A stretch of 64,000 nt of DNA from assembly GCF_003014495.1 (NCBI RefSeq), contig NZ_PYGC01000002.1:434001-498000 (forward strand), read 5' to 3'. Position 1 is the first letter of the stretch. Every line of letters begins with the position of its first letter. This DNA comes from Prolixibacter denitrificans. GTDB lineage: Bacteria; Bacteroidota; Bacteroidia; Bacteroidales; Prolixibacteraceae. The notes below the pieces were generated by a model. The model saw only the letters and a list, made by a program, of their open reading frames with translations. It searched no databases and had not been told where the DNA came from. Shown in pieces: positions 36,943 through 46,674 of the stretch. The position numbers and the translations under genes were made by a program.

Positions 36943-36950
36943 TACCTTTG
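36943..36950 (+). promoter_or_regulatory. -7 promoter box TACCTTTG upstream of waaA
   Basis: An exact TAnnTTTG match 15 bases before the waaA ATG. A CTTG sits 22 bases upstream (36917-36920), close to the expected -33 spacing. Confidence 0.48.
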
Positions 36951-36964
36951 GGCGCTGAAAAGTT

Positions 36965-38194
36965 ATGAGATTATTATACGACATAGGAGTTCGGGGATAC
37001 CACTTGCTCATTCGGTTGGCATCCTTGCGTAGTGAGAAGGCCCGCAAATGGATAAAGGGCCGTCGTAATATTTTCAGTCGGTTGAAAGAAGAGTTACCGT
37101 CCGATCAACCCATCTATTGGTTTCACGTAGCATCGCTCGGAGAATTTGAACAGGGGCGGCCAGTGATTGAGGCGATCCGGAAGAAAGTGCCGGATGTGAA
37201 GATTCTGCTCACTTTTTTCTCTCCTTCCGGTTACGAGGTACGAAAAGATTACGAGTTCGCCGATTACGTATATTACCTCCCTCTCGATACGCCGTATAAT
37301 GTCAAACGATTTCTGGATATCGTAAAGCCGGAAAAGGCGTTTTTCGTGAAATACGAATTCTGGTTCCATTACCTAACTGCGTTAAAAAAACGTGGAATTC
37401 CGACGTATATTTTTTCAGCGATTTTCCGCCCCGGACAGATTTTCTTCAAACCCTGGGGAAGTTGGTACCGGAAAGCACTGCAAGCTTATACCCATATTTT
37501 TGTTCAGAATCAGGAGTCGCTTGATTTACTTAATAAATTTGGTTTTACCAACGTCTCCCTTTCGGGTGATACCCGGTTCGACCGGGTGGGACAAATTGCT
37601 GATGCAGCTCCGCGTCTCTCTGTGCTCGATGAGTTTGCCAACGGGAAAAAACTGGTGATTGCCGGTAGTACCTGGAAAGCTGACGAAGCACTGTTGCTGG
37701 AGTACATCAACTCGACGGAGCATGACGTAAAATATGTCATTGCGCCGCACGAAGTTTCGGATAAGTCCATTCAGCGAATTACCACTGCTTTGGATAAGAA
37801 ATATGTCCGTTTTTCGAAAGCCGGAAATGGCGATTTGAAGCAGACAGATGTGCTGATTGTTGATGGCTATGGTTACCTGACATCGGTTTATCGCTATGGA
37901 AACCTGGCATACATCGGCGGCGGTTTCGGAAGCGGTATTCACAATATTTTGGAAGCGGCAACTTTCGGTATGCCGGTTATTTTTGGCCCGAATCACGAAA
38001 AATTTCAGGAGGCGCTTGATTTACTTGAGAAAAAAGCGGCTTTCTGTATTCACGATTTCAAAGAATTCAAATCTGTCATGGACGAGTTCCTCGGAAACGA
38101 GAAGAAATTGCAACTTACTGCCGACTTAGCCAGTAATTATGTTTCACAGAGTCGGGGCGCCTCAGATGTAGTAGTAGACTACATTTTCAATTAG
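36965..38194 (+). CDS. waaA: 3-deoxy-D-manno-octulosonic acid (Kdo) transferase
   Basis: Inner-membrane GT30 glycosyltransferase of 409 residues that adds Kdo from CMP-Kdo to lipid A precursor, the first step of the LPS core. The N-terminal FHVASLGEFEQGRPVIEAI segment, LLTFFSPSGYEVRK, KYEFWFHYL and the C-terminal GGGFGSGIHNILEAATFGMPVIFGPNH block are characteristic. A short N-terminal hydrophobic region tethers it to the membrane. Whether it adds one or two Kdo units cannot be told. Confidence 0.95.
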   Translation: MRLLYDIGVRGYHLLIRLASLRSEKARKWIKGRRNIFSRLKEELPSDQPIYWFHVASLGEFEQGRPVIEAIRKKVPDVKILLTFFSPSGYEVRKDYEFADYVYYLPLDTPYNVKRFLDIVKPEKAFFVKYEFWFHYLTALKKRGIPTYIFSAIFRPGQIFFKPWGSWYRKALQAYTHIFVQNQESLDLLNKFGFTNVSLSGDTRFDRVGQIADAAPRLSVLDEFANGKKLVIAGSTWKADEALLLEYINSTEHDVKYVIAPHEVSDKSIQRITTALDKKYVRFSKAGNGDLKQTDVLIVDGYGYLTSVYRYGNLAYIGGGFGSGIHNILEAATFGMPVIFGPNHEKFQEALDLLEKKAAFCIHDFKEFKSVMDEFLGNEKKLQLTADLASNYVSQSRGASDVVVDYIFN

Positions 38195-38300
38195 TTTTCG
38201 CGGTCATTTCATTGTTTATCCGGCATGCAGAGCCATTTCGGATAAGAGAATATTTTGCCTTATTTTTTTGAATTATTTTTCATTTTGGTCAACTTTCGAC

Positions 38301-38402
38301 AGTTATCAAAAATGTAACATTCTTGTAGTAAGTGAATAAACATGTTGAAGTTGATAACTTTTACAGGAAATGGAAAATAAAGTGTTCCATTCTTGCAACA
38401 TG
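38301..38402 (+). promoter_or_regulatory. Structured 5' region of nrdJ: two interleaved dyads
   Basis: The 301-base gap before nrdJ has no full-size gene. AGTTATCAA (38301-38309) is perfectly complementary to TTGATAACT (38351-38359). CATGTTG (38341-38347) is complementary to CAACATG (38396-38402). The two pairings interleave like a pseudoknot. A partial direct repeat CATTCTTG occurs at 38318-38325 and 38388-38395. The conserved boxes of a cobalamin riboswitch were not found. Confidence 0.35.
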
Positions 38403-38489
38403 AAAAGTAAATTGCATATCGGATTCATCGCCTCGATTGCGGGCACGAAAAAATCCGACAGACAACCGAATTACAAAACCCAAATTTAG
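38370..38489 (+). CDS. Possible 39-residue upstream ORF before nrdJ
   Basis: ATG at 38370 is preceded by ACAGGAA, a Shine-Dalgarno-like sequence. The frame runs 39 codons to a TAG that ends 6 bases before the nrdJ start codon. The product starts MENKVFHSCNMKSKL and is basic, with no domain I recognise. It could be a translated leader controlling nrdJ or a chance ORF. The position tight against nrdJ is the only support. Confidence 0.22.
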   Translation: MENKVFHSCNMKSKLHIGFIASIAGTKKSDRQPNYKTQI

Positions 38490-38495
38490 TTCACC

Positions 38496-41045
38496 ATGGA
38501 TTTGAAAGAAGTATCTTCAGGACGGTCGGCTACGCACAAAAAAGTATACTCAGCAGAGGAAGCTTATCAAGCGTCGCTCAAGTATTTTAAGGGAGATGAT
38601 TTGGCTGCCCGAGTGTGGGTGAATAAGTATGCCTTAAAAGATTCCTACGGAAACATTTTTGAATTAACCCCAGACGATATGCATCGTCGTCTTGCTAAAG
38701 AAATTGCGCGTATTGAAAATCGTTACCCTAATCCCCTCTCAGAAGAAGAAATTTATAGCCTGCTAAAAGATTTTAAGTACATCGTTCCGCAAGGTGGACC
38801 GATGACTGGTATCGGAAACGAATACCAGGTAGCATCACTGTCGAATTGCTTCGTGGTAGGAAATAATGCCGACTCATATGGTGGCATCATGATGGTTGAT
38901 CAGGAACAGGTTCAGCTCATGAAGCGCCGTGGTGGTGTCGGTCACGACTTGTCTCACATCCGGCCAGCCGGTTCACCGGTGAAAAACTCTGCCCTGACCT
39001 CTACCGGTATTGTTCCGTTTATGGAGCGCTTTTCCAATTCAACCCGTGAAGTGGCCCAGGATGGCCGCCGTGGCGCGCTGATGCTTTCGGTGTCGATTAA
39101 ACACCCCGACTCCGAAAATTTCATCGATGCCAAGATGACGGAAGGAAAAGTGACCGGAGCCAATGTGTCGGTGAAGATCGACGACGAGTTCATGCAGTCG
39201 GTTCGTGAGAACAAACCTTATACACAACAGTATCCCGTAGAGAGCAAAAATCCATCGTTTACCCGCGATATTAACGCCGGCGACCTGTGGAAGAAGATTG
39301 TTCATAATGCCTGGAAATCGGCGGAACCGGGAATCCTTTTCTGGGATACAGTGATTCGTGAGTCGGTTCCGGATTCGTACGCTGATTTGGGTTATAAAAC
39401 CGTTTCTACCAATCCATGTGGTGAAATTCCGCTTTGTCCTTATGACAGCTGTCGGTTGCTGGCTATTAATTTGTTCTCATACGTTGAGAAACCATTCACG
39501 AAAAAAGCAAAATTCGATTTCGAACTCTTCCGCAAGCATGTTCGGTATGCGCAGCGTATTATGGACGATATCATCGATTTGGAGCTGGAGAAAATCGAAG
39601 CAATCACCGGTAAGGTAGGTTCCGATAAGGAGGATGAAGAAATTAAGCGGGTGGAGTCGAATCTCTGGAACAAAATCCGCGAAATGGCGATAAACGGTCG
39701 TCGTACCGGAATCGGTATCACTGCTGAAGGCGATATGCTGGCCGCTCTCGGACTGGTTTACGGAACCGATAATGCTATCGATTTCTCGGTAGAGGTGCAT
39801 AAGTCAATCGCTATGGAAGCTTACCGTGGTTCTGTATTGCTGGCGAAAGATCGGGGTGCTTTCCCGATTTATGATTCGAATCGCGAGAAAGATAATCCGT
39901 ACATCAAACGTTTGGCCGAAGCCGATCCGGAACTTTATGAAGACATGAAGAAACATGGTCGCCGTAACATTGCGTTACTGACCATTGCTCCTACCGGAAC
40001 AACTAGTTTGATGACTCAAACTACTTCGGGAATTGAGCCGGTATTTATGCCGGTTTATAAACGCCGGCGCAAAGTGAACCCGAACGATAGGGATGTTCGT
40101 GTTGATTTTGTAGATGAAGTAGGTGATAGCTGGGAAGAGTACATTGTATTCCATCATAAGTTCAAGGACTGGATGACGTTGAAAGGATATGATGTGAATA
40201 AGAAATATACCGACGAGGAGCTGGATAAGATGGTGGCTGCATCACCTTATTACAAAGCTACTTCGAATGATGTAGACTGGGTGGCCAAAGTGAAAATGCA
40301 GGGGCAAATTCAAAAATGGGTCGACCATTCTATCTCGGTGACGATTAACCTCCCCTCAGATGTTGATGAGGAGCTGGTTGGTGAACTTTATTTCACTGCA
40401 TGGGAAAGCGGATGTAAAGGTGTGACTGTTTACCGTGATGGTTCCCGTTCGGGCGTACTGATTTCGACGAAAGATAAGACTGAGAAGAAAGGAAATTTCC
40501 CGACCAAGCGTCCGGAAATTTTGGAGGCAGATGTCGTTCGTTTTCAGAACAGCAAAGACAAGTGGATCGCCTTCATTGGTTTGATTGACGATAAGCCCTA
40601 CGAAATCTTTACCGGTTTGGCCGATGACGAAGACGGAATTTTGCTTCCCCGCTCAGTAACCCGCGGACGAATCATTAAGAGCCGTGACGAAAATGGGGTA
40701 GCCCGGTACGATTTCCAGTACATCAACAAACGTGGCTATAAAACAACCATTGAAGGACTTTCATATAAGTTCAATCCGATATTCTGGAACTATGCCAAAT
40801 TGATTTCCAGTGTGCTGCGCCACGGTATGGCCATCCAAAAAGTGGTTGATCTGGTGACCAGTCTGCAGTTTGACATCGATACCATTAACACCTGGAAAAA
40901 CGGTGTAGCACGGGCGTTGAAAAAGTACATCCCGAACGGAACTTCAGTTGATGGCGCTACTTGTGGAGGCTGCGGTTCGGAAAATGTAGTTTACCAGGAA
41001 GGTTGTCTGATTTGTAAAGATTGTGGCTCTTCGAAATGCGGTTAA
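38496..41045 (+). CDS. nrdJ: Adenosylcobalamin-dependent ribonucleotide reductase (class II)
   Basis: An 849-residue class II RNR that reduces ribonucleotides to deoxyribonucleotides with a B12-derived radical, without needing a beta subunit. The active-site cysteine stretch is SLSNCFVVG, and NPCGEIPLCPYDSCRLLAIN is the central catalytic loop. TIAPTGTTSLMTQTTSGIEP is the phosphate-binding region. The C-terminus has a Cys-rich tail (GGCGSENV, CLICKDCGSSKCG) for redox relay or zinc. The start MDLKEVSSGRS follows the structured leader. A strong terminator ends the unit. Confidence 0.95.
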   Translation: MDLKEVSSGRSATHKKVYSAEEAYQASLKYFKGDDLAARVWVNKYALKDSYGNIFELTPDDMHRRLAKEIARIENRYPNPLSEEEIYSLLKDFKYIVPQGGPMTGIGNEYQVASLSNCFVVGNNADSYGGIMMVDQEQVQLMKRRGGVGHDLSHIRPAGSPVKNSALTSTGIVPFMERFSNSTREVAQDGRRGALMLSVSIKHPDSENFIDAKMTEGKVTGANVSVKIDDEFMQSVRENKPYTQQYPVESKNPSFTRDINAGDLWKKIVHNAWKSAEPGILFWDTVIRESVPDSYADLGYKTVSTNPCGEIPLCPYDSCRLLAINLFSYVEKPFTKKAKFDFELFRKHVRYAQRIMDDIIDLELEKIEAITGKVGSDKEDEEIKRVESNLWNKIREMAINGRRTGIGITAEGDMLAALGLVYGTDNAIDFSVEVHKSIAMEAYRGSVLLAKDRGAFPIYDSNREKDNPYIKRLAEADPELYEDMKKHGRRNIALLTIAPTGTTSLMTQTTSGIEPVFMPVYKRRRKVNPNDRDVRVDFVDEVGDSWEEYIVFHHKFKDWMTLKGYDVNKKYTDEELDKMVAASPYYKATSNDVDWVAKVKMQGQIQKWVDHSISVTINLPSDVDEELVGELYFTAWESGCKGVTVYRDGSRSGVLISTKDKTEKKGNFPTKRPEILEADVVRFQNSKDKWIAFIGLIDDKPYEIFTGLADDEDGILLPRSVTRGRIIKSRDENGVARYDFQYINKRGYKTTIEGLSYKFNPIFWNYAKLISSVLRHGMAIQKVVDLVTSLQFDIDTINTWKNGVARALKKYIPNGTSVDGATCGGCGSENVVYQEGCLICKDCGSSKCG

Positions 41046-41065
41046 ACGCAAATGTTCATAAAAGT

Positions 41066-41100
41066 AAAAAGAGGTTCCCTTTTTGGAGAACCTCTTTTTT
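41066..41100 (+). terminator. Intrinsic terminator after nrdJ
   Basis: GAGGTTC (41071-41077) pairs with GAACCTC (41088-41094). The stem extends into flanking A and T runs and is followed by TTTTTT. Confidence 0.9.
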
Positions 41101-41158
41101 GATTATGGTTATTGTAGCCTAACTTTCATCGGATGATGCATTTCCTTAATGTTCGAGG

Positions 41159-41186
41159 AAAACAGCAAAAGCGGAAATGCTGTTTT
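41159..41186 (-). terminator. Probable terminator of the small gene at 41246-41443
   Basis: AAAACAGCA (41159-41167) pairs with TGCTGTTTT (41178-41186) across a 10-base loop. On the minus strand it ends in TTTT, about 60 bases after the stop codon. Confidence 0.5.
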
Positions 41187-41245
41187 GTTATCCGTTGAAG
41201 AACGGGCTATAATTTTTAATACAGGTAAAGCTGATGGGAATGATA

Positions 41246-41443
41246 TCAGGCTGCAATGTCCGAAAAGGCATCGTCCAGAATATCCGGATAGATCGCGCCA
41301 AATTGATCATAGCACCAATCTCTTAATTCTTCCAATTCCTTTCCATTGTCATTCGACCAGCCAATGCATTTCAGCAGCTCTTTCTCGAAAAGCTCCTGAC
41401 TGAAACTTACCTTCGGTAAGATTACTTTTGCGTATTCCATCAT
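41246..41443 (-). CDS. Small conserved-looking hypothetical protein
   Basis: A 65-residue acidic protein with two adjacent Met codons at the start (41443 and 41440). It reads VILPKVSFSQELFEKELLKCIGW and then ELRDWCYDQFG and DILDDAF. It is mostly helical by composition, with no signal peptide or membrane segment. I recall similar short cytosolic Bacteroidota proteins but no named family or function. It lies downstream of trpA on the same strand with a 144-base gap. The 16-base sequence AATTTTCATTCTCTTC in that gap (41474-41489) is repeated at the first trp leader start. Confidence 0.65.
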   Translation of the reverse strand: MMEYAKVILPKVSFSQELFEKELLKCIGWSNDNGKELEELRDWCYDQFGAIYPDILDDAFSDIAA

Positions 41444-41587
41444 AGTGTATCAATTTTAAAAGAACGTGCTCAGAATTTTCATTCTCTTCCTCAATATACC
41501 AAATCAGAACCAAAAATCGGGTATGCAATAACAGCTTTTAATCTATTTTAACAATCTCATTTTTCTGATTGCACACGGTAAATTTTG

Positions 41588-42379
41588 TTATTTATTTTCT
41601 TCTGAAGAATGAATTAAATCAATGAACTTTTTCACGTTCTGCGAAATAGAACCTTCGTCGGATAATGCCTTGATAAACGCACTTCCCACAATGGCTCCAT
41701 TACTATAACGGCAGGAATTAACAAAAGTTGTGTTATTCGAAATACCAAACCCGACCAGCCGGGGATTCTTCAGGTTCATTCCCTGAATTCGTTTGAAATA
41801 TGCCTCCTGTTGTTCTGTTACGTTCGATTTCGCTCCGGTAGTCGATGATGACGATACCATGTAGATAAATCCGTTGGAAAGAGCGTCGATTTTCCGGATT
41901 CGCGCTTCGCTGGTTTGGGGAGTGATCAGGAAAATGTTCCTGAGGTTGTTTTGCTCGAAAAAGGGGCGGTATTCGTTTTCGTAAACTTCCAGCGGAAGGT
42001 CGGGCAGGATGATTCCATCTATGCCAATTTCATTTGCCTTCCGGCAGAAATCTTCTACACCATATTGCAACACGTTGTTGAAATAGCCCATGAGTACGAG
42101 GGGCAGTTTTACATGCCGGCGAATATCTTTCAGCTGCTCGAAAAGCAGTTTGATTGACATCCCGTTTTTGAGGGCTTTATCGGAGCTTTTTTGAATAGTA
42201 GGGCCGTCGGCTACCGGATCGGAAAACGGAATACCGATTTCGATTAAGTCGGCGCCGCTTTTCTCCAATTCCACAATGATTTCTTCTGTGTCGTTGAGCT
42301 GAGGGAACCCGGCCGTGAAATAGACCGATAGTATGTTATTGGGCTTTTCTTTGAAAAGCCGATTGATGCGATTTTCCAT
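41588..42379 (-). CDS. trpA: Tryptophan synthase alpha chain
   Basis: Cleaves indole-3-glycerol phosphate to indole, which tunnels to TrpB. The 263-residue TIM barrel has the catalytic Glu and Asp in LIEIGIPFSDPVADG, and GGAKSN-like and GFGISN phosphate-binding loops near the C-terminal half (TTGAKSNVT, VGFGISNNT). It is the last gene of the operon, 28 bases after trpB. No strong terminator is visible directly downstream. Confidence 0.96.
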   Translation of the reverse strand: MENRINRLFKEKPNNILSVYFTAGFPQLNDTEEIIVELEKSGADLIEIGIPFSDPVADGPTIQKSSDKALKNGMSIKLLFEQLKDIRRHVKLPLVLMGYFNNVLQYGVEDFCRKANEIGIDGIILPDLPLEVYENEYRPFFEQNNLRNIFLITPQTSEARIRKIDALSNGFIYMVSSSSTTGAKSNVTEQQEAYFKRIQGMNLKNPRLVGFGISNNTTFVNSCRYSNGAIVGSAFIKALSDEGSISQNVKKFIDLIHSSEENK

Positions 42380-42407
42380 CTCTTTATTCTTTCGTTTCGA
42401 TGTTCAT

Positions 42408-43595
42408 CTATTGCTTTGCGCGAAAATGTTTCAGGTAGGTCTCCATGTCTTTGTCACCTCTTCCTGAGATGTTGACAACAACTACTTCGTCCTGATCAAA
42501 CTTGAGCTTTTCCAGTGCGGCTAAAGCATGCGCCGACTCCAGGGCCGGAATAATTCCTTCCTTCTCGGTGAGGTTGTAGGCAGCTTCCAATGTCTCTTCA
42601 TCGGTTACGCTCATGAATTTGGCGCGGCCGGTTTCATAGAGGTTCGCGTGCATGGGACCGATGCCGGGATAATCCAGGCCGGCGGAAATGGAGTAGGGTT
42701 CTATCACCTGTCCGTCTTCCGTTTGCATCAGCAGGCTTTTACTACCGTGAAGAACACCGGTTTTTCCCAGCGCAGTGGTGGCAGCCGATTCGTTCGTGTC
42801 GACACCTTTGCCGGCAGCTTCCACCGCAATCAGTTTTACCTCTTCGTCGTCCAGGAAATGATAGAATGCTCCGGCCGCGTTACTTCCTCCACCGACGCAG
42901 GCAATAACTGCATTGGGGAGTTCGCTGCCTGTTTTTTCTTTCAGTTGTTGACGCATCTCTTCACTGATGACGGCCTGAAAGCGGGCTACCATATCGGGGT
43001 AAGGATGCGGGCCCACCACTGAACCGATGATGTAATGCGTATCTTCCGGATTATTAATCCAGTCACGGATGGCTTCGTTGGTTGCATCTTTCAGTGTTTG
43101 GTTGCCGCTGTAAACCGGACGAACTTCCGCACCCAGCATTTTCATCTTCTCTACGTTAGGCGCTTGTCGCGATACATCGAGAGCTCCCATGTAAACAATG
43201 CATTGCAGACCTTCGCGGGCGCAAACGGTCGCGGTAGCGACACCGTGCTGACCGGCGCCGGTTTCCGCAATGATACGTTGTTTGCCTAGTCGTTTCGCCA
43301 ATAAAATTTGACCAACAGTGTTGTTAATTTTATGCGAACCGGTATGGTTCAGGTCTTCCCGCTTCAGGTAAATCTGCGCTTCGTATTGCTGCGACAGTCG
43401 ATTGGAATAATAGAGTGGAGAAGGCCTTCCCACATAGTCGCGGAGCAAATCGGTGTACTCCTTCCGAAATTCTTCGCTTTCGATAATTTCCCGGTAACGG
43501 TTCCGCAATTCATCCACGTTCGGATACATCATTTCCGGGATGAATGCTCCGCCAAACCGTCCGTAATAGCCATTCTGGTCGACATGATAACTCAT
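42408..43595 (-). CDS. trpB: Tryptophan synthase beta chain
   Basis: PLP enzyme that condenses indole with serine to give tryptophan. The 395 residues include [10 protein letters not shown] with the Schiff-base lysine near residue 88, the phosphate-cup motif [10 protein letters not shown] and the C-terminal [14 protein letters not shown]. It is a standard TrpB1 by length and by the GRFGGAF-type N-terminus ([15 protein letters not shown]). It lies between trpF and trpA. Confidence 0.97.
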   Translation of the reverse strand: MSYHVDQNGYYGRFGGAFIPEMMYPNVDELRNRYREIIESEEFRKEYTDLLRDYVGRPSPLYYSNRLSQQYEAQIYLKREDLNHTGSHKINNTVGQILLAKRLGKQRIIAETGAGQHGVATATVCAREGLQCIVYMGALDVSRQAPNVEKMKMLGAEVRPVYSGNQTLKDATNEAIRDWINNPEDTHYIIGSVVGPHPYPDMVARFQAVISEEMRQQLKEKTGSELPNAVIACVGGGSNAAGAFYHFLDDEEVKLIAVEAAGKGVDTNESAATTALGKTGVLHGSKSLLMQTEDGQVIEPYSISAGLDYPGIGPMHANLYETGRAKFMSVTDEETLEAAYNLTEKEGIIPALESAHALAALEKLKFDQDEVVVVNISGRGDKDMETYLKHFRAKQ

Positions 43596-43621
43596 GATAT
43601 CTGATTTATTTCTTGTATTCG

Positions 43622-44284
43622 TTATAGATAATCTAAATAGGATTTATTTGAACCCGTATTGTTCTCCCGGATGGTGGCAATGAATCGTTTGAGTGCTTCA
43701 ATGTTTTTTAGCGCCGGCTCAATTTCAAAACCACTGTTCACATCAACGCCATAGAGTTTCGGGTGTCGCAGGTTGCCGATCATTTCGGCATCAGCCGGAC
43801 CGATGCCACCACTCAGGAAAAAAGGTGTGTCGCCTGCATAAGTGTCGAGCAACTGCCAGTTAAATTTTCGTCCGGTACCGCCGGGTAAATCGCCTTTGGT
43901 ATCGAACAGGAAGAAATCACAGTTTCCTGTGTATGGTTCGGTGGTTGTGAAATCAAAGTCGTTGCCTACGCTGAATACCTTGATGACCGGAATGCCCAGC
44001 TGTTTCATCCGGGCACAGTATTCGGGCAGCTCGTTGCCATGCAGCTGAACCATTTCCAGTTTGTTGTTCCGAAACTGTTCGAGCAGCGATTCAAAGGGCT
44101 CATCGACAAAAACACCCACTTTCTGGATAAAGGTCGGGACCAGCTCCACTGCTTCCGGAGCTATTTCTTCACCGACAAAACGTTTTGATTTCGGATAAAA
44201 AATAAAACCGATATAGTCGGGGCCAAGCTCCACCAGCTGACGGATATTCTCCGTCTCCCGCATCCCGCATACTTTAATTTTCAT
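43622..44284 (-). CDS. trpF: Phosphoribosylanthranilate isomerase
   Basis: Amadori isomerase of the tryptophan pathway, 220 residues. It starts [14 protein letters not shown] with the catalytic cysteine, and has [16 protein letters not shown] and the catalytic Asp in FLFDTKG. The C-terminal block [12 protein letters not shown] and GVDVNSGFE follows. The tail is about 12 residues longer than usual. Its ATG overlaps the trpC stop by 4 bases (ATGA), implying coupled translation. Confidence 0.95.
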   Translation of the reverse strand: MKIKVCGMRETENIRQLVELGPDYIGFIFYPKSKRFVGEEIAPEAVELVPTFIQKVGVFVDEPFESLLEQFRNNKLEMVQLHGNELPEYCARMKQLGIPVIKVFSVGNDFDFTTTEPYTGNCDFFLFDTKGDLPGGTGRKFNWQLLDTYAGDTPFFLSGGIGPADAEMIGNLRHPKLYGVDVNSGFEIEPALKNIEALKRFIATIRENNTGSNKSYLDYL

Positions 44285-45069
44285 CTCTTCAATGCATTTA
44301 TGAATTCCCGGCAGGCTTCCGCCGGATGTTCCTGTTTCATGAAATTTTCTCCCATCAGAAAGCCATGGAAACCGCTTTTGCGAAGATGTTCGACGGTTTC
44401 CGGATCGCTGATGCCGCTCTCTGCAATTTTCACCGCTTCCGCAGGAAGTTTTTCCAACATCTGGATGGAGTGGTCGAGATCGACCGTAAAGTCTTTCAGG
44501 TTCCGGTTGTTGATGCCAATCAGATCCACTCGCGGGTCTACTTTCTGCAACTCTTCTTCAGCGTGTAGCTCGAGCAGTACCTCCAGTCCCAGCTTGTGAG
44601 CCAATGTGGTAAAGCGCTCGATTTCCTCCTTCGTCAAAACGGCAGCAATCAGCAGAATAACGTCTGCTTTTACCACACTTGCCTCGTAAATCTGGTATTC
44701 ATCCACCATGAAATCTTTGCGGAGTATCGGTGTTTCCGGGTTGGCTTCCCGGACTTTCGCAAAATCATCGAGGCTTCCGCCGAAATAGCTCTTATCGGTA
44801 AGTACCGAGATGCCGCTGGCACCCGCCGTGACATAGCCTTTTGTTACGACCTCCGGCGTCACCTTATCGTTGATGATTCCTTTGGAAGGTGACTTCCTTT
44901 TGAATTCAGCAATAATTCCCGAAGCTTCCGGATTCAATAGTCGCTTTTTTAGTGAATTTCCTTTTCGATCTGCCGGAATCTGCTTTTTCAGTTCCGCCAG
45001 CGAAACATGGCTTTTCACCTGCTCGATTTCTTTTCTCCGGTTGGCTACTATTTCATCAAGAATCGTCAT
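44281..45069 (-). CDS. trpC: Indole-3-glycerol phosphate synthase
   Basis: A 262-residue TIM-barrel enzyme that closes the indole ring with loss of CO2. The signature IIAEFKRKSPSKG is near residue 52, with ILRKDFMVDEYQIYEA, IGINNRNLKDFTVD and AESGISDPETVEHL in order. It is a separate enzyme, not fused to TrpF as in enterobacteria. Its start overlaps the trpD stop by 4 bases and its end overlaps trpF. Confidence 0.96.
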   Translation of the reverse strand: MTILDEIVANRRKEIEQVKSHVSLAELKKQIPADRKGNSLKKRLLNPEASGIIAEFKRKSPSKGIINDKVTPEVVTKGYVTAGASGISVLTDKSYFGGSLDDFAKVREANPETPILRKDFMVDEYQIYEASVVKADVILLIAAVLTKEEIERFTTLAHKLGLEVLLELHAEEELQKVDPRVDLIGINNRNLKDFTVDLDHSIQMLEKLPAEAVKIAESGISDPETVEHLRKSGFHGFLMGENFMKQEHPAEACREFINALKR

Positions 45070-46061
45070 TTCTGAATCTCCATCAGTTGAGTGAATATTT
45101 TCAACGCCTTTTTCCCGGCAAGGGACGAACGGGCTTCTTCAATGCATTGTTCAATGCTTTTCTGCGGTTCGACGCAGTGCAGCGCCATAGCCGAGTTAGC
45201 AATGACAGCTGAATTTTGCGCTTCGGTTCCTTTGCCGTTCAGCACATCGGTGAATATTTTTGCTGTACCCGGAATATCGCCGGTGCTGGCCAACTCTTCA
45301 GGTTGCACTTTCGGCAAGCCGATGTCTGATGGACTCAACAGCCGGTCGACGTAATTAGTTTGCATTTTAAATTCGCCGGTAAGGGAAATCTCATCGTAAC
45401 CATCAAGACTATGGAGGATGCAGAAGTTCTTGTCTGATTTCTGGTACAAATAACTGTACATACGGCCCAGCTCTAAACTGAAAACTCCGACCATCTGATT
45501 TTTGGGCTGACTGGGATTCACCATCGGGCCCAGCATGTTGAAGAAGGTCTTCAGTCGCAATGCGCGACGAACAGGTGCTACATTTTTCATGGCCGGGTTG
45601 AACAGCGGTGCGTGCAGGAACGTGATTCCACAACTGTCGAGCTCTTTCCGCAATTGATCGGCATCATTACTGAAACGATAGCCGAGGTGTTCCATCACGT
45701 TCGAAGAACCACAACTGGACGACGCGCCATAGTTTCCGTGTTTGGCCACTTTTTCTCCGGCCCCGGCCACTACAAAGGCTGAAAGCGTAGAGATGTTGAA
45801 GGTATCCTTTCCGTCACCGCCGGTTCCGCACAAATCGATGGTTTCAAAATCAGAAAAATCAACCGGGATACGGGTTTTCAACAAAGCATTGCGGAAACCT
45901 TCCAATTCTTCGATGCTGATAGTACGCATGTTGAAAACGGTGATAAAAGCAGCAATCTCGGCATCGGTGTATTTCCCTTCCGTGATTTCCAGAAGAACGG
46001 CCTCGGCCTGCTCACTGGTGAGCTTTTTATATTCGAACAGGTAATTGAGTATCTCTTTCAT
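45066..46061 (-). CDS. trpD: Anthranilate phosphoribosyltransferase
   Basis: Transfers phosphoribose from PRPP to anthranilate. The 331 residues carry the GTGGDGKDTFNIST PRPP/Mg loop near residue 77, KHGNYGASSSCGSSNVMEHLG and the MNPAMKNV-like anthranilate loop (FNPAMKNVAPVR). It is not fused to TrpG. It lies 27 bases downstream of trpG. Confidence 0.96.
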   Translation of the reverse strand: MKEILNYLFEYKKLTSEQAEAVLLEITEGKYTDAEIAAFITVFNMRTISIEELEGFRNALLKTRIPVDFSDFETIDLCGTGGDGKDTFNISTLSAFVVAGAGEKVAKHGNYGASSSCGSSNVMEHLGYRFSNDADQLRKELDSCGITFLHAPLFNPAMKNVAPVRRALRLKTFFNMLGPMVNPSQPKNQMVGVFSLELGRMYSYLYQKSDKNFCILHSLDGYDEISLTGEFKMQTNYVDRLLSPSDIGLPKVQPEELASTGDIPGTAKIFTDVLNGKGTEAQNSAVIANSAMALHCVEPQKSIEQCIEEARSSLAGKKALKIFTQLMEIQK

Positions 46062-46088
46062 GATTGTGTTTTTTCGTCTGCAAGTGAA

Positions 46089-46655
46089 TTAATGGTTGAT
46101 CCAGTTTTCGAGAATTTTCATCCCCATGGGTGTTAACACCGATTCGGGATGGAACTGCACGCCAACCATATCGTAAGTCTTATGCTGAAAAGCCATGATA
46201 CGGCCCTGCTCATCTTCGCAGGTGACTTCCAGATCAGCGGGCAGGTCTTTCTTTTCTACTACCCACGAATGATAGCGACCTGCATCGAAGGTTTCCGGGA
46301 CATCTTTGAAAAGATACGATGGTTTGATCTGGACAATCGGGGTAGCTACACCGTGTAACACCTTGTCCATGTTTTTCAACTTGGCACCAAAACTTTCGGC
46401 CAGCGCCTGATGTCCGAGACATACGCCCAAAAACGGTTTCTTACCGGCGTAAGTTTTAATGACTTCGGGCATCTGACCGGCTTCTTCCGGAATTCCTGGT
46501 CCGGGTGAGAGGACGATTTTGTCGTATTCATTCAACTCCGGCAGCTCAATTTCATCATTCCGTTTCACGATAACCGTTACGCCTTCAAATTTTCGAAGTG
46601 CGTGCACCAGATTGTAGGTGAATGAATCGTAATTATCGATAACTAATATCTTCAT
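46089..46655 (-). CDS. trpG: Anthranilate synthase glutamine amidotransferase subunit
   Basis: Class I glutamine amidotransferase of 188 residues that supplies ammonia to TrpE and possibly also to a PabB. The triad is visible: the Cys in GVCLGHQAL near residue 79, and the His and Glu in VQFHPESVLTPMG near the C-terminus. The oxyanion motif LSPGPGIPEEAG is present. It lies 19 bases after trpE. Confidence 0.95.
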   Translation of the reverse strand: MKILVIDNYDSFTYNLVHALRKFEGVTVIVKRNDEIELPELNEYDKIVLSPGPGIPEEAGQMPEVIKTYAGKKPFLGVCLGHQALAESFGAKLKNMDKVLHGVATPIVQIKPSYLFKDVPETFDAGRYHSWVVEKKDLPADLEVTCEDEQGRIMAFQHKTYDMVGVQFHPESVLTPMGMKILENWINH

Positions 46656-46674
46656 CTTCTGAGGTTTTTCGGGG

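Noticed and set aside
38195-38495. Cobalamin riboswitch upstream of the B12-dependent RNR
   Set aside because: The conserved boxes of the class (such as GCCACTG) are not present in the 301-base gap.
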